Shown here one piece after another: positions 24,169 through 37,794 of a stretch of 64,000 nt of DNA; the stretch's first letter is position 1, and the number at the start of each line of letters is the position of its first letter. The DNA lies in the NCBI GenBank assembly GCA_013397695.1, contig VYZI01000146.1, positions 186,001 to 250,000 on the forward strand. The letters run 5' to 3'. The position numbers and the translations under genes are program-made. Under the pieces are notes generated by a model. The model was not told the origin of the DNA, did no database searches, and was given only the letters and a program-made list of their open reading frames with translations. Source of the DNA: Centropus unirufus (Eukaryota; Chordata; Aves; Cuculiformes; Centropidae).

Positions 24169-27100
24169 ATTAAACAGGATGATTTGAATTCCTGAGCTGA
24201 CATATGCGTAAGCATTTGGTGAATCAGAAAGAGGCAAGATTGATCATATTGCCATTTTGCTCTTTTTATAGGTGGACTATGTTTCTTTATATCAGGATTT
24301 CCTGTGCTGTTTGATCTCAGATCGTTTTCACATGTTCCTATTACTTGAGAACACCAGCACCAAACCTTGAAGGCCAAATACTCCAACAGAGCAATCTGGT
24401 GTAGTAGGAGAAGGAGGGGTTGTATCTTCTCTTGGAACACAAAGGAATTGCAACCCTTTCTAATGGCATGACCCCAGATCACTGAAGTCTAATGAACTGA
24501 TTAAGTGTAAGGAAAGAGAGAAGTATGAGTCTTCTAAGTTTCTTTTCTGATATGAACTCACACGCAAGCCTTCCCTTCTCTCTTTTTTCCTCTGCTTACC
24601 TGGCATATCCACATTTACCATGTTTCCCTCTGCCTTTGGGACTGTCCTTCCGTCTCTGAAGTTCACTTCCATGCTGTTTTGCACCACCCTACCTCAGCCC
24701 TCAGTGAGACAGCACAGCTCTGAATCCCAACTTCTTGAAGCTCTCTGACATTGGGATTCTAGCTTGGGGGTGATGGAGTGAGTGTCAGTTTAAATAAGGC
24801 TGAATGCTCATGACAATTGAAAGTAGTTCTGCGTTAAGTGGGGCTCTTTCTCATAATGCAATATGTCAGCGCTGACCACTGAAATGGGGGAAGGGAAAGG
24901 CTCTTCATCAGTCTGTAAATAGGGTCTTGCCAAGCCATTTTCAGGTTATCTTCAGCCAAACCTTGAGGGTCTTCATATAGGGTTTTTTAAAATGCAAACT
25001 CCTAAAGGACAACGGGGCCTTAAACATCACATCTAATGTGAATCTGCCTCACCAAAAAGGAAAATTGAGAGACTCCAGATCTGGCTTTGTGCTGACATAT
25101 CACAATCACCACTTAGTGCTGACCACTTTTGACAATGATGTGGACTTATTTCAGATATGAAGAAGTTTGGGCAAAAATGTTTGCTTCCTGATTTAGAGAA
25201 AGCCCATCATTGAAGAAGGAAGCTATTTACAATAATGAAGCCTCCAAACCCACATCAATTAATAGTCACTGGAATCTTTATGGAGTAGGGATTACTATGA
25301 ATACAACCTGTCTGGTCCTTTAAAAAGACTTTTAAAGTTAACTACTTTATCTATAACTAAATAAACAAGTAGCTGTTTCAGTTATCTGACCAATCAGCGA
25401 AAGGCCCAGAAAAATATTGTGTGGGAAATGCCTGTGAGTTGGTTCAACTGAGTGGCTAGTTTACTTTTTTTCTCTTTTCTATTTGTCTGGCCAGCTAAGG
25501 GGCAGAAGATTGGGCTTTTGGGGTTTTATATCACTTGCCTTTTTATTTTTCCACTTATATTTCTTATAGCAGCTTTTTGTTCCATAAGTATGGGTCGGCA
25601 AAAGCCTCTAATGATCAGGAGGTGAGAAACCATGGAGGACTCACAACTATGGTGCCTAAAAAGCATGCCAAACACTGGAGCTTCTTTCCATTAACTAGAT
25701 CCTCTATCTCTTTACGTTACTTTGTGAAATGAAATTCTTCTCAGAATGAGTTTCTATGCCACACCCTACTGGATAGAGACTCCTGCATGAAGAAGGTAGC
25801 TGGGGCTTAAGAGGTGCAGTAGAAGTAAATGCACCAGCTCATATGTACAAACTGGGACATGAAAAAGAGAATATCTGAAAGCGGCATACAACAAAGCAAA
25901 GGAAAGCAAAGATTTCTCATGAAAACCATGCACTCTCCCGAGAGTCTTTTCAACCACCCATGTTTTCATAAAATCCTGAGGAGATGGAGACTAACATCTG
26001 TTCAGAAAACTTGATGCCTGGGAAGCCTGTGTTTCCTTTGTGAGCGACACACGAGCAAATAGAGATGAGAACTTCAGATTTAGGCGTCTACATGCCCATT
26101 TCAGAGCTTATCAGTAGATACAGACACTTACAACATTCAGGCATTCCATTTTCAGCATTTTGTCTACAATTACTAAACAGAATATTACAGCTGCTGGTGG
26201 CTAAAATCAGAGCTGCCAAGTTAAATTTAACTCTGCAGGTGCTGATGGCACAGATTTATTATGTAACCATGTAACCTGGGCATTCAGTGTTTTAACAGAA
26301 GCCTCTACTGAAATAACATTGCTCTGAATCATCAGCAATGAGAATTTGTTTTCATTGCATGCACACCAGTCACCAATTCCTTCTTCCCCTAATGTAAGTT
26401 TAAGGTTATATCAATATTGGCAAGGGATTTGATGCAGTATGAGAGGATCGCTAAATGGAGGTAGCTAGTTCTGAGTATCTTTTTCCCTCTACTTGCATTG
26501 TGAGGGTTTCATTTTGCATTGTATTTACTCTTATTTCTTGCACTGAATGTATTGGTCTTGACGCTGTCCAAAGGGCTAGTCTTTGGTCTGGGCCTTTGTG
26601 TTTCAACTTGGCTCTGGAATGCAGTTGGCGTGTAACTGGAGTGGAGCTTCTAGTTTAGTTTCCTCCAAACTAATCTGGTCTGCGCACGTCAAACAAAAGT
26701 GAGTCAAATGGTGAAAACGGGAATTAATTTTGTGTCTGCTCTGCTTCTCGGAACCAAAGTACTTCAGTAGATGCAGCCTGCTACACAGTAAGATTTACTT
26801 CACAAACAATGGCTTACCTCCTGCCTTTCTACATTATTTCAATGAAAACTTTTGCCTTATTAACACCAGTAAGTTTAGGTTTCTCAGCCTCAGTTTCTAA
26901 TCTCCACCATGCATTTATGAGATGATCAGATCAGGAGACAAAGAGGACCCAAGTGGAATGTGACTGTGTATAAATTGCTCTGTATTGGAAATCTCATCCT
27001 ATTCTGTTATTTACTTTTCTCCAAGTAAGATAATTGTATTTGTATAGGTTTAGGTATAGATATAGATTAGATGTTACATTACAAAACCACAAGGGTTCCT

Positions 27101-27254
27101 GATCTTGTTAACATGAAGGTTGTCATAGTTTGTTTTGTTTTGCATGAGCAAGAGCTTATTACTGAGAACCCTTGTCATTCACATCGACTTGTGTCTTCTT
27201 AATGGAGCATTTCTGAAATGAGTGGCAGGGTATATACATTTCAATTCAAACTGT
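24169..27254. other. Intronic sequence, no gene seen
   Basis: Two adjacent minus-strand frames of 105 and 75 codons (24165-24687) partly overlap the MIR-like fragment and match no protein I know. No splice-framed exon seen. Confidence 0.5.
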
Positions 27255-27324
27255 ATCTTGGATGGTTTGGACGGTTGGACTCCATGATTTCGGAGGTCTC
27301 TTCCCACCTAGTGATTCTATGATT
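27255..27324 (+). mobile_element. CR1 LINE 3' tail
   Basis: The sequence reads CTTGGATGGTTTGGACGGTT, GGACTCCATGATTTCGGAGG, then TCTCTTCCCACCTAGTGATTC and TATGATT. This is the 3' terminus of chicken repeat 1 (CR1): GGTTGGACTNGATGATC, GGTCTCTTCCAACCT, then short ATTCTATG repeats. Only about 70 bp remain, typical 5' truncation. It is diverged (CCATGATTTCGG for the usual GATGATCTTGA) and has about one and a half terminal octamers. It is the best single taxonomic marker in the window for a bird, or at least a sauropsid. Confidence 0.92.
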
Positions 27325-30300
27325 AGAGTCTTGCTCCGCCTTAAGTCTATGGGGCTTCAGGACAAAGGAAGCTTTAAAGCTTGTGTTTTTTACAGATATG
27401 CCCTAGTCTCTTATTCAATGTGTTTTTAAGGAAGGCCAACAGCGATCTTCCAATCATTTTGCTTTCAGGCATTACTGGTCTATTTGGTTACCTTCTGTAC
27501 CAGGTTACTTACACTCTCCTAGGCTCAAAAGATGCTACAGTTCTTTGTATTTCTTGCAGTGCAGCAGGATGCTGTGATGCAAATATACAAGTCTTAGCCT
27601 GTCTCAGTTTGCAAGAATGGGTATAGTTTGCTGTGCAGAAGAGGTGAACTAAAAACAAGTCTCACTGCTGGGGAGGGTAATAGCAGCACTGCTTTTGCAT
27701 CAGTCCCCTGCCAGGCAATCCATAGACTGACACTGATGGCTGCTCTGGAGGGAGTCACTTACCCTCCAAGCTAGAGGTAAGATGCCAGATAAGCAGTAGC
27801 CTGTAAAAAGGGATTAAGAGAAGAGAGAAAACCAGGGGGAAAGATTAAGATAATTTACCCTTGTATATTGTATCCATCATAAATCCCATTGTCAGTATCT
27901 ATTGTTCAAGTACCTGACAAACTTCTGTTTCTATCCTCTCCATAAAAGCCTCCATCATGTGGAAAGTTGCGTACCTTTCATCGTTTTATAATAAACTGGA
28001 AGTGAGTAACAGTGCGTTATCAAAGGAAATAAAACTCCAGTTGCTATTGCTGCTGGGGTTGCCTTCTGAATGTGGCTTATACAATATTTCATCTGTGCTG
28101 ACACCTTTCACTCTCAATTATTTGGCTGCTGTCAAAACAAATCAATCATATTATAGCACTGTGTCTTCATGTTACCATTCCACTGCAAGTTAGCTGCATT
28201 AGCTTTGAAATATACGGAACTATAAAATTTATCTCTATTATTTATTTAATACAACTTTCTCCCTTGTGAGTTATCTCACAAACAGCAAACTCAAATTATC
28301 TGATGTCAAATGTTGAACACATATAAATACCACTAAGAAATTTTAAAATAATGGCACTCATGGGAACATAAATGCATAAAGATACACTTGATAAGTCTTA
28401 CACTTAAAACCTATGATATTCTTCTGACAAATGGAACAAATAGTATATGTTTTTAATTTCGGTTGCAAGTAGCCAAGGTGCTTATATCAGATAAATGTAA
28501 TTTCATAAGACATAACTTCAAACTACCACTCCTGCTAAAGCAGAGTAAAGTATAGATTTAAGGAACTGATTTTGTTACTGCTAAAATGAATGGGGGTAAA
28601 AAAAAAAAGCTGGGTCTGAAGATTTTTAAAAAATATTACAGTGCTGGGAGGGGAACACAGTCTTCCTTTGTAGTTCATTGTAACAGCATTGTTTTCAGAA
28701 AGGAAAAGCTAAAATCTTGAAGAGAGCATCTGAAAGTGATGGCTGCATTCAGATTGTGACTTACACTTTTCAGAGAACATGCACAAAATCTGTTTTGAGA
28801 ATCTTTACCCTTTTAAAAATAAACAAAATAAAAGAAACAACTTTCAGCTTTCAAATAAGTGAATTTCCTGAAAATACATAATTTCCTTGCTTTTTTGACA
28901 GGATTCATGTCCTGTTACAACTGCATCTTTTGACTTAAGTCCAGTATACTGGGAAAATTACAACAGGGTTATCACCTCCAGGCAAGATTCCAGAGAAACA
29001 TTTCTTTATGCTGAAGATTTATTTTTAAAATTACATAATTCATAACAAAACACAACTAAATGAAAGAAAAGTCTATAAGATATCAGATCTACAGTTGATT
29101 AAGTTTAAAAGAAATATTCATGTTAGAATAAATAACAAAAAAAAACTATAGCAGGTAATGGTCTAAGAACCTTTTCTGTGTTGGATCTTATTAAGCTTCA
29201 TGGAAACTTCCAATCCTTCTCTGGACTGGGATAGGTCACTGTAGGGCCCAAATAAGGAAAAGTCACCTTATTATTTCAACTACCTAAAGAAAAGCCTAGC
29301 CACTTTTAGGCCTAGGAACCAGCACAAGTCCTAAGAATTTAGAAATTCAGCAACAAACTAGTCATGTCTGAGGAGTTCAAGGAATCTAACAGAAATGTCT
29401 TTGGCCACTTTGCAGGAAATTGTAGCGCTGACTACCTGCACACTCATTACAGGTAGGAAGAGAGTAGCAGAAGACCTGCATGAATTGTCTGCCGTCACCC
29501 AGGCCACCCAGTGCGGCACGCAGAGAAGAACATAGGCCTCACGCCTGCGCTCTATCCTTCATCTGCCAGAGCAATAGGCTTGTGGAGACGAAATGTTCAA
29601 GGAATGAATGCAGCTTCAGGGGTCAGCAGCAAAATGAGACCAAGAACCAGGGATCACCATGAGTACAGCTTTCTACTCAAAGGACATAAAATTAGACAGG
29701 GGGCTGGGGATGAGAAGACTGCAGAAAGTTTCACTTTCATTGTTTCTGATGTCACCAGACAGGTCCTGTTCTGACTTCTAGAGCAATCTCAGTGGCAGAC
29801 AGAATTTTCTTTTTTTAAAAAAACGAAAATAAAAGATGATGTAAAACATTTCAAGATACATAAACTTGGAGATTTTAATAAGGTCAGAAGATACCCTCCG
29901 AAATTTCTATGATGATGGGAAAAAAAAAGGGAGGTCTACATAAAGAAGAGAAGGTGTATGGTTCTGTAATACAGAACCACATAGACTTTAAAGAAATTTC
30001 ATTAAAAAAATTGGCTCCCGGGTGGTTAACTCATGCCTTCCATGCATTCAAAATTTATACTATTAAAAATGCCCATAAACCCAGTTGGTCAATAATGACT
30101 TTGTTGTTTTTATGAGTCCCTAATATATATGTGCTTGATTAGAATCTCACTGGTCTATCAGTAACACAAGTTTGTATCCAGGGAGTTTTTAGAACATGAA
30201 TCATAGGGATTTTATTAATACAAACACCATGGAAAAACAAAGGAAATTAAACCACAAAGACTATAAATGTCTGACTTAAATCCACTAAAGCAAGGAAATT

Positions 30301-33300
30301 GCGATTGAAGGTTGCAAATCCATCCTAGTAATCTTTCTACAACTCAATCTATTGCACTAAAGAGTTTTGGATCAGCATATGAATCATTTATGCACATATC
30401 CAGACATGCCTATCTCTTTACCTGTAATCTAGATGCACCTGTCTGTATGTATGTGATCTACAAATGCATGTATCACATATGCTAATATGCAGAGGTGAGG
30501 AACAGTGTGGCAAACCCTAGCTAGGACTTCCAGTTGTATTTGAAATTTCTTGGCTTTTGTAAGATTACAGTAAACAAAATGCTTAACATTATTGGCGTGA
30601 GTTTTCTCTACATTAATTTAAATTGCCACAGTCTAAATTCAAGAAGAAGATTAAAAGCTCCTGGAAACAGGTGCAAAGCTATACTTTAAAAGCTGCATTA
30701 AAATGCATCCATGTTCTGGTTGACAGGAATTTCATTTATAATCTTGCACACAGAATATTCCTGCCAGTAGCCATATCAGTTTAAGTCAGGGCTGAATAAA
30801 GCGATACACACCCAAAAATGCCCAGGTCTTGCCTACCAGTCCCACCACAACTCCTTGCCTAGTGGTCATGTCTGCAATAGGGTAGCTAACCAATAGATTT
30901 ACGGTGGAAACTTTGGAGAGGTACAGGCTTCTTCCTTTCCCATCTGCTTCTTGGCATACAAGTCTGGAAACTTAAGACTCTGCCACAACTTGGCCCACAA
31001 AGTTTAAGCAGGTGTCAACATTTTGATTTCAGAATTAGTCTGATCTTCTTCATATCATTACTCCTCATCATGTTCCATAACCCTCAGTAGCAAAAACCAA
31101 TGCAGGTTTGAGGTCTGTTTTGGGTGGAAGTCAACAGAATATTTTCCTTGAGACCAGATGGAGACACAAAACCTTCTACCCAACATATTTTTAGGGATCC
31201 CTGCCTGTTACTTCAGTTCCCCTACCACACAGTTTGGACAGGATACAGAGATCAGGCTGAGGAAACCTTGTGGTGTAGTGGTTGCTAATCCATAGGGATC
31301 CTGTGCATGCCACAGTGTGCTTAACAATACACAAATTTCTCCCCATTTTTTCCATGTTATTAAGGTAGGGTGGTTAGTCTTAGGGGGTGGCTAAGCCCTC
31401 CTTTGTGTGAGTCCTTCACAGTGACTGCATTATCTACAGCATTTACCCAGGGATAGGGGAGGTATATTTGGTTTGAGGGCTTCACAGAAATCACTAGCGA
31501 GTGCACCTCCTTTTCTAGGTTCTTGTCATTCTTGTTCTGGTTATGTTAGTACACTGCAGAAGTACCTGGGAATAAACTATTCCTCTAAGTGAAACATCAT
31601 TTTGATTATTACTGACATTGGTGCTCATTAAAATACATAAGTGAAACATTGCCTTTCTGTAGACTCTGAAAGCTATTTCACATGTTACTTGAAGGGGAAT
31701 ACAAATGAATAGGGACTGCATCACTTTAGTTAAAAGTGGAAAATGTTCCAAAAAACCTGAAATTTGGACTGTAGATCAGTAAGAATTGAGGTTTGTAGTT
31801 CACTTCTTTTCTCTCTCTTTTTTGTTTTTCATGTCTCTGATTTCTAATTTTTAAAGTAATGTGTACATGGAGGAATGCAGACAGAGCATGTTTACTTTAT
31901 GTGCTGCACAATTAATGACACAAACTGATGTTCAGATGAAACAACATCTAATAAATATAAATAATACTCTTTTTCCTTTTAGTTTCCATTGTCCTTACCT
32001 AATATTCATTTTGACTGATCTCCACAAAAAAAGCCTAATATTTTTTACCATCATATATTGTCTATTGTTACCCATATTAGTGCATGTTAATGGCTATATC
32101 CTTGCTCTCAAGATGTTTAATACATTTCCCCTTACATTGTATTGCAGCTAAAATATGACCTGATGCTCTTCAAATTATGTAATTTATTGTTTTCACATTT
32201 TCAGCCATGCAAGTTTTTAGATAAAACTGCTTTGACTCTCAGTGGAAAGTGAACAAACTTAGACGATAGCCTTTAGCAACTTCTCAGCACTGGAATATCT
32301 TCGTATCTTTACATTTTTCAGTAATTTCAACAGTAAAACAGCAGGTTAAAAATTATTTTAAGAAAACAAGACAGAACAAATTCAGCTACCTAAAAAGGTG
32401 TGGTTTCTGTTCAGATTTACAAAAATACTATACCGAGACAAAAATCAGATGGACTTAGGGAGAAAACATCTTCCCATGAACATCAGCTCCCACTCATTGC
32501 TGAATACACTGACATTAATCAACTACTAGTCTGTTGGAAAGACTCTTAAGAAGGATAACTAAAAAAAAAAAACAAAACCAAAAAAAGAGACCCACTCTCC
32601 CCTGCCAAAACCTAGAGAAATCTGACCTGGCAAAGTGGACCTGCAGGAACTGTAGCTGTTCAGCCCACAGAGAATTTCCTGAAGATGGAAAGTTGAATAT
32701 TGACGAAGGCCAGTTCAAAGGAGGAGAGGAAAGCTGGCAGAATGCTTGCCACATTGTCAATAAGGATAGGTATGGAAGCAATGGACTAAAAGCAACAGAT
32801 GGGCAACACACTGTCTTTTAGGGTACCTGCCTCACTTTTCCCCTTCTCACAACCTCACCATTATTACTGTAACACCTCCAAAATTTTTGCTGGTTAGGAA
32901 AGCCTGGCTGTATTCCAGTTGTAATTCTAAGAAATGGTAAGGGCAAAACAGGTGTGGAGATTTCTTGGGACAATGAAGTTCTTGGATGTTTTTTAAACTC
33001 TTCAGTGCTGTTAGTGGATTACAGTAAAAAAAAAGGATGGTTGTTATTTTTATTGTTTCCTTTAAAGAACTGGTGGAAAGCCAAAGTTTGATAGGTGAAT
33101 CTGTGTTATGATCAGGGATTTCTGTTTACTCTAAAGCAGGTGGCTCTATTCTGCTAACAACCCTCTGGCATCTTGGTAAATTGTATTCTTTGCATATTCC
33201 CGGTGCATATGAAATTTCCTTAATAGGAGCCAGAGAAAATATATTTTTTCAAAGTTTCACAGCAACAATGTACACATTCACCTTCCTCCTTCTATTCATA

Positions 33301-34479
33301 CATTGGACTTATTTCCTCAGGGAACAGGTATGGTTTAACAGTGTGTATGGCAAATGACGTAGTGTAATGAACAGAAAATAACCAAGTATGTCTCAACAAA
33401 AGTAGTTTTGAAAGAGGCTTAGTCTAAACCTCTTTTCACTAACGGAAACAAAATTCTTCTTGACTTAGTGGGTGGATCAGCACCATACAGCAACTGAACT
33501 ATTAAACACAAAGTTGGCATAAAAAAAAAAAATCTTATTTGTTTTTAATTGACAACTGAATAACAGGTAATTTCACTGATGAAGTTATAGCGTGTGAGTA
33601 ATTTCCATGTCAATAATTGCTCTATTTTATGAATGTCTTGAATTTTTAAAGGCACTCTTGTTGTCTCATTTTAACTACTTAACATATCTCCTTGGTGATT
33701 GCTATCACTGAATGCTCTTTTATCTCTACACAAGCAAGGATTTTCTGTTTTATCCAGTCACCCTGAGGTCTCATACTTATCACTGTGAACCAGACCCGAA
33801 AGTCTCTGAGAAGAACATTAGCTAAACATATATGTGGATCACACAAAATGTAGTGGAATTACTCCCTGATCAACATTTAAGATGAATTCAGGTACTTTGT
33901 CAGATGAGAACTTTTTATGAATTCCTGTAATATTCAAAAAGTCTTCAGAGTGTCTTTTGAGCTACCTAGCTGGGGTAGTTTGTGATTAAGACGTTTAGAA
34001 GTTTACTGATGAAAGAAGAAAAAGAAGACAGGAAAAGACCCAGCTCACAGGACTTGTGAACATCTATGCCTGACTAAACTGGAAATTCAGGGACAGCAGA
34101 CATGACAACAGGAGTAATAAGACAGGTTATGTAAAAGCATGAATACATGTCCTGCAGTTGTCTAGGTTGACCATGCCACAATGAGGTTTAAGAGAGACAG
34201 AAGTTGATGTATTATCTGATTTTGCCGAAAGTGCAAGAATCACCAAAACTGCGTTGAAGCATGGGCCTCTGATTATACCTATAAAAGCATTTGCTACAAA
34301 ACAGAATACACATACTGAAATTGTCTTTAAAAATATACAAAAACAGGTAGCAGAAATCAGTCTGATTCAATGGAACTGATGATACCACACAGCTAAAGAT
34401 ATCTAGAAACCCAGCCGTCTTGCCAGACTCCTTCCTTCATTCATGTATGCACTGGTAGTGGACTACATAGGAAGCAGCA
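27325..34479. other. Intronic sequence, no gene seen
   Basis: A consensus octamer ATGCAAAT lies near the start of the neighbourhood, at 27577-27584. A slightly CpG-enriched patch at 29490-29600 and an A-rich stretch at 32561-32588 are the only compositional features. Open frames are at most 98 codons and unrecognised. Confidence 0.5.
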
Positions 34480-34621
34480 CAACCTAACAACAGTGATTCA
34501 GGGCTCTTAAGAACTGTCATGAGCAAGTTACTTGGTTCCTTCCTGTATTGTTTTCCCTTTAAAATAATGGGGGCAATGGTATTTACATATCACACTGGGC
34601 AGAAAGTGTAAAGAGGATTAC
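34480..34621 (+). mobile_element. MIR-like (CORE-SINE) fragment
   Basis: Contains ACTGTCATGAGCAAGTTACTT, then TTCCTGTATTGTTTTCCCTTT, then AAAATAATGGGGGCAATGGT, and AAGTGTAAAGAGGATTA. This follows the MIR order as I recall it: GTGACCTTGGGCAAGTTACTT, CTCTGTGCCTCAGTTTCCTC, TGTAAAATGGGGATAATA, then a GTGAGGATTA-type 3' part. It extends further 3' than the copy at 24.1 kb but is more diverged. Confidence 0.65.
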
Positions 34622-36605
34622 AAATGGCAACACAACTAAGTGAATTTGTGGGTTCTGTTACTTTTAGCTCCTTTATGGAAGGTGTGGTTGGATCCGTAGA
34701 TAGGGAACTTCACCTGATGCCCCACCAAGTTCCTATTTGATCCTGTAATTCAATCTAACAGTAAAGACTATAAAGGAAACTTTTTCATCTGGTAAGGTCA
34801 TTGCTTCCAAAATGTATTTGGCAGAGGAGTTACACCTTTTAGCTAGCAATTAGACACCCATGGCTACACTAAAGAGCAAAGGTTGCCTAACTTAAACCCT
34901 ACCCTCCAGCTTTTCAACACAGGGTGAATAAATGACGTAGGAATCGCACAAGGTTATGTTTATTTATAATACTACATACACAGCAACTATAACCTAGAGC
35001 ATTCTAGAGTAGAAGGATACATTTTTATAATGCCTATTTCTTCATTAAGATTTCATCATCCACCTATACTAAAAAGCCACTTCCCCTTCACTTTGTTATG
35101 TCTGCTCTTACCCGCTCCTGTTCCTGCATTATTTTTTTAATCTCCAGTTCCCTATTTTACATGCACTCTCAAATTTTAAACAAGCAAAATTTGTGCATTA
35201 GTGTGTCCTTTTCATCTATGATTTATGAATGACAGGTTCTTCGGTGCGGCTTAATGGTATGAGAGAGACATTATTTTAAACATTAAAGTGAAAACCATTT
35301 ACAACTATGATAAGAGGTCTGTTGGCATTAAACTTTAAAACATGCACAAGGTAAAGGCAAGTAGCTGCTCCAACAGGTGAGAGTACTATGCATGTCATTT
35401 GTAAGGGAGTTTGTTCAACACGTGAGCTGTCTCTTCCTTTTCTCTGTTTCACAGCCTGTGGGATCTGGAGCTCCAAACTATTCATCTGGTAATCAGCAGC
35501 CATCAGAGTTAAATAACTAAAAAGTACTTAGGATGCAGTGCAGAGTATTAATTTCTTAAAAAATGACTGTTCTACTCAAGGAAAACTTTTCCCTACCATT
35601 TGTATCAGCAAGAAATAAATATAAACAAATAAATGAATAGAAAGCACTAAGGCTTTATTTTGGTACTTCCTGCTCATACCTTTATGACTTTCGCACTGGA
35701 CAATCAGTTTCTTACCATCCTCTTCCATTAAAGCTGTACAATTTTACTTTCAGCTATTAGCTAATGTTTATTTTGCCACACTTGGTTCAGCTCTGTTCAA
35801 CAGTAACTGCTTTCTGATAAATAGTTAACATAATTAGGAGCAGTGAATAAACATTGGGGTATTTCATATGGATTGAGTACTGTTTCTAAAAGCATTAGAC
35901 ACATTGATTGAAGTGCAGAGGATAATAGGAAAGAACAGGGTTGTCAACAGAGCTGCTTTTCAGCCTGATTTTAGAGCACAGGAAGAAGTCAGCAGGTATC
36001 TTAGGGTAGAACTGGTGCAAACATAGTACAGCATGGACAATGAGGAGGTTACAAATAGAGATGAACTTTTTTTCTCGTGACTTTGGAGGTGTGTAACTCC
36101 CTCAACAAGTTGGACGAGGATGTCAGAACCTTGTTAATAAAGCAGAAAGAATGAGAATACATACCTGGTGCACTGACAAAAATCTGATTTTATTTGAAAA
36201 GGCATTTTCATGCAATAATGCATTTTCAGTTGCCCCTATTCATTCAGTTACCCTAATCAATAGTTGTGAAACAGAATATTTGTCTTCATGCTGCCATTTG
36301 AAATTTTGAAGTGAATAGTGAGCGGCGAACTTTGATCATTGATGACAGAAAAGCCAAGTGAATCATTTAAGAACTTTGCATTACTGACGCATAGAATCTA
36401 AGATTCAGCCTCCAATCTGTTTTTATAACAATCCAAATATCCCTTAAGTATATCTCAAGTATTCAAAAACAATCCACATATGAACTTCCAATGCATATAA
36501 GAGCAACTTTCCAGTGGAAAGGGAAATCACTTGGTTTAAGAGAGAGAGATAAAGCGAAACTAACAGGCAAAATAACGTATTAGAAAAATGCTAAATGTGA
36601 CTTAC
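34622..36605. other. Intronic sequence next to the LTAQQL exon
   Basis: No gene or repeat family recognised. A 75-codon minus-strand frame (35276-35503) has no family resemblance. Confidence 0.5.
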
Positions 36606-36834
36606 CTTGTAGATTTTGCAATGGCAAAGTCATGATGCCTCCTGCTGCAGCTGCTGCTACCAGCCCTTGGATGTTGGTGAGATTTGCTGTAGGTAGAGTT
36701 AGGACAAGTCCTTGTTGGCCCCCCAACTGCCCAGCCATGTTGAAAGGAATAAGTATTGGCTGATTCAAGGCTGGAGTGCCTCCTGGCATCACCCCCGCTA
36801 CAGCTGAAGCTAATTGTTGGGCTGTCAGTAATGG
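36606..36834 (-). CDS. POU6F2: POU6F2 internal coding exon (LTAQQL / QGLVLTLPTANLTNIQG exon)
   Basis: Part of POU6F2, a nuclear POU-homeodomain transcription factor first described from retina. Read on the minus strand the exon gives 76 codons beginning PLLTAQQLASAV, then MPGGTPALNQ, ILIPFNMAGQLGG, QQGLVLTLPTANLT, an Ala run (VAAAAAGG) and ending TLPLQNLQ. I recall this stretch as nearly identical in human POU6F2; the Thr in GGTPALN is Pro in the human protein as I remember it. The region precedes the Gln-rich linker and has no DNA-binding domain. The acceptor is a pyrimidine-rich tract ending TTACAG just above 36834. The donor is CAAG|GTAAG just below 36606. It starts in phase 0 and leaves one base (G) over; the next human residue is Ala (GCN), which fits. 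The next exon downstream is not in the window. Reading through the donor gives eight extra residues and a stop at 36580-36582. Confidence 0.95.
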
Positions 36835-37794
36835 CTGTAACAAAACACAGATAGAAAGCCTATTTTATTGTCCATAGCTTGGTATTACACACTTCTAAGT
36901 CCTCTGGCTTGGGATCCTTCAGTGTTCCGTTACAGACATAGACCACTTCCAATATCTTAAAGCATATGTTTTCACCAGCCCAGGAAGTACTGACAAACTT
37001 GACACACTGAAGATGTAAACCTTACATTCATTAGCATCATAGCAATCCCAGTGGACTCTAGATCGGAAAATTCATTACACATGCACTGAAGATTATTTAT
37101 GAACATAAGAAGGCTTAACTCAAGTCATCCTACAAGCACCCAAGTGCCAACATTTTCCAGATTTCCCCTGTTGTATACTGATTGATAAAAGTGAAAAATA
37201 CTAAAGTAGCAATTACAAGAATCTATGTGGACTGAGGCTGTCCTGGGAAGAAGTGGAAGAACACTGAGTATCTTCTTAGAGTATGATTGAACTTGGATAA
37301 AATTGTGAAATGATACAGGAAAACATTTAAGATATTATAAATTGCCATACTATTTTGCCTACATTTTGCTCTGAAGAAAAGAAATACTTGGCATAAAAGA
37401 AAATGAAATGCCTTTACTAATGCAGGAGCTGCATGTGACAGGCAGAACTGTCAGAGGCAATAAGGTTGCATTAAAATTGCACAAGTTTTGTAATATTAAA
37501 TTATGACATACATTTAAAAATATCTTATATAAGAAATTTAAATAATTTTACCTACTAAATACACAAAACGGCTTAGGCTTTATTTTAGAAAAAAACGTAC
37601 AGAGAAATAATGTTTCTGAAACCAAATAACATTTAAAACATACACAATACACACATGGTCTCTATTTATAACATTAAATGCAGCTAAACAGAATTATATT
37701 TTCTGTGTTACACAGAGCAGAAGATGATCAATCATAGCCTTTTATTTTTCATCAAATTGCATGTTTCAATTAGTCAAAAAAGAAAGATACTAAC
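36835..37794 (-). other. POU6F2: POU6F2 intron between the two exons
   Basis: A 960-bp GT-AG intron, unusually short beside the flanking introns. It starts GTTAGTATC at its 5' end (high coordinate) and ends in a pyrimidine-rich tract and TTACAG. It interrupts the reading frame between codons (phase 0). The interior is AT-rich, with no recognisable repeat and no convincing open frame. Confidence 0.9.

Larger units (their letters stand above)
1..36605 (-). other. POU6F2: POU6F2 intron downstream of the LTAQQL exon (partial)
   Basis: At least 36.6 kb of intron. In the human protein the next residues are ATSSLNSQ and then a Gln/Pro-rich stretch. No minus-strand frame with that character, and no POU-specific or homeodomain motif, was found here, so the acceptor of the next exon lies beyond position 1. 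The sub-blocks are described separately. Intron status is inferred from the exon at 36606-36834 and the known great length of this gene in other vertebrates. Confidence 0.85.

Noticed and set aside
27577..27584. Octamer ATGCAAAT as a POU autoregulatory site
   Set aside because: Single octamers are expected by chance in 64 kb of AT-rich DNA, and no cluster or conserved context is visible.
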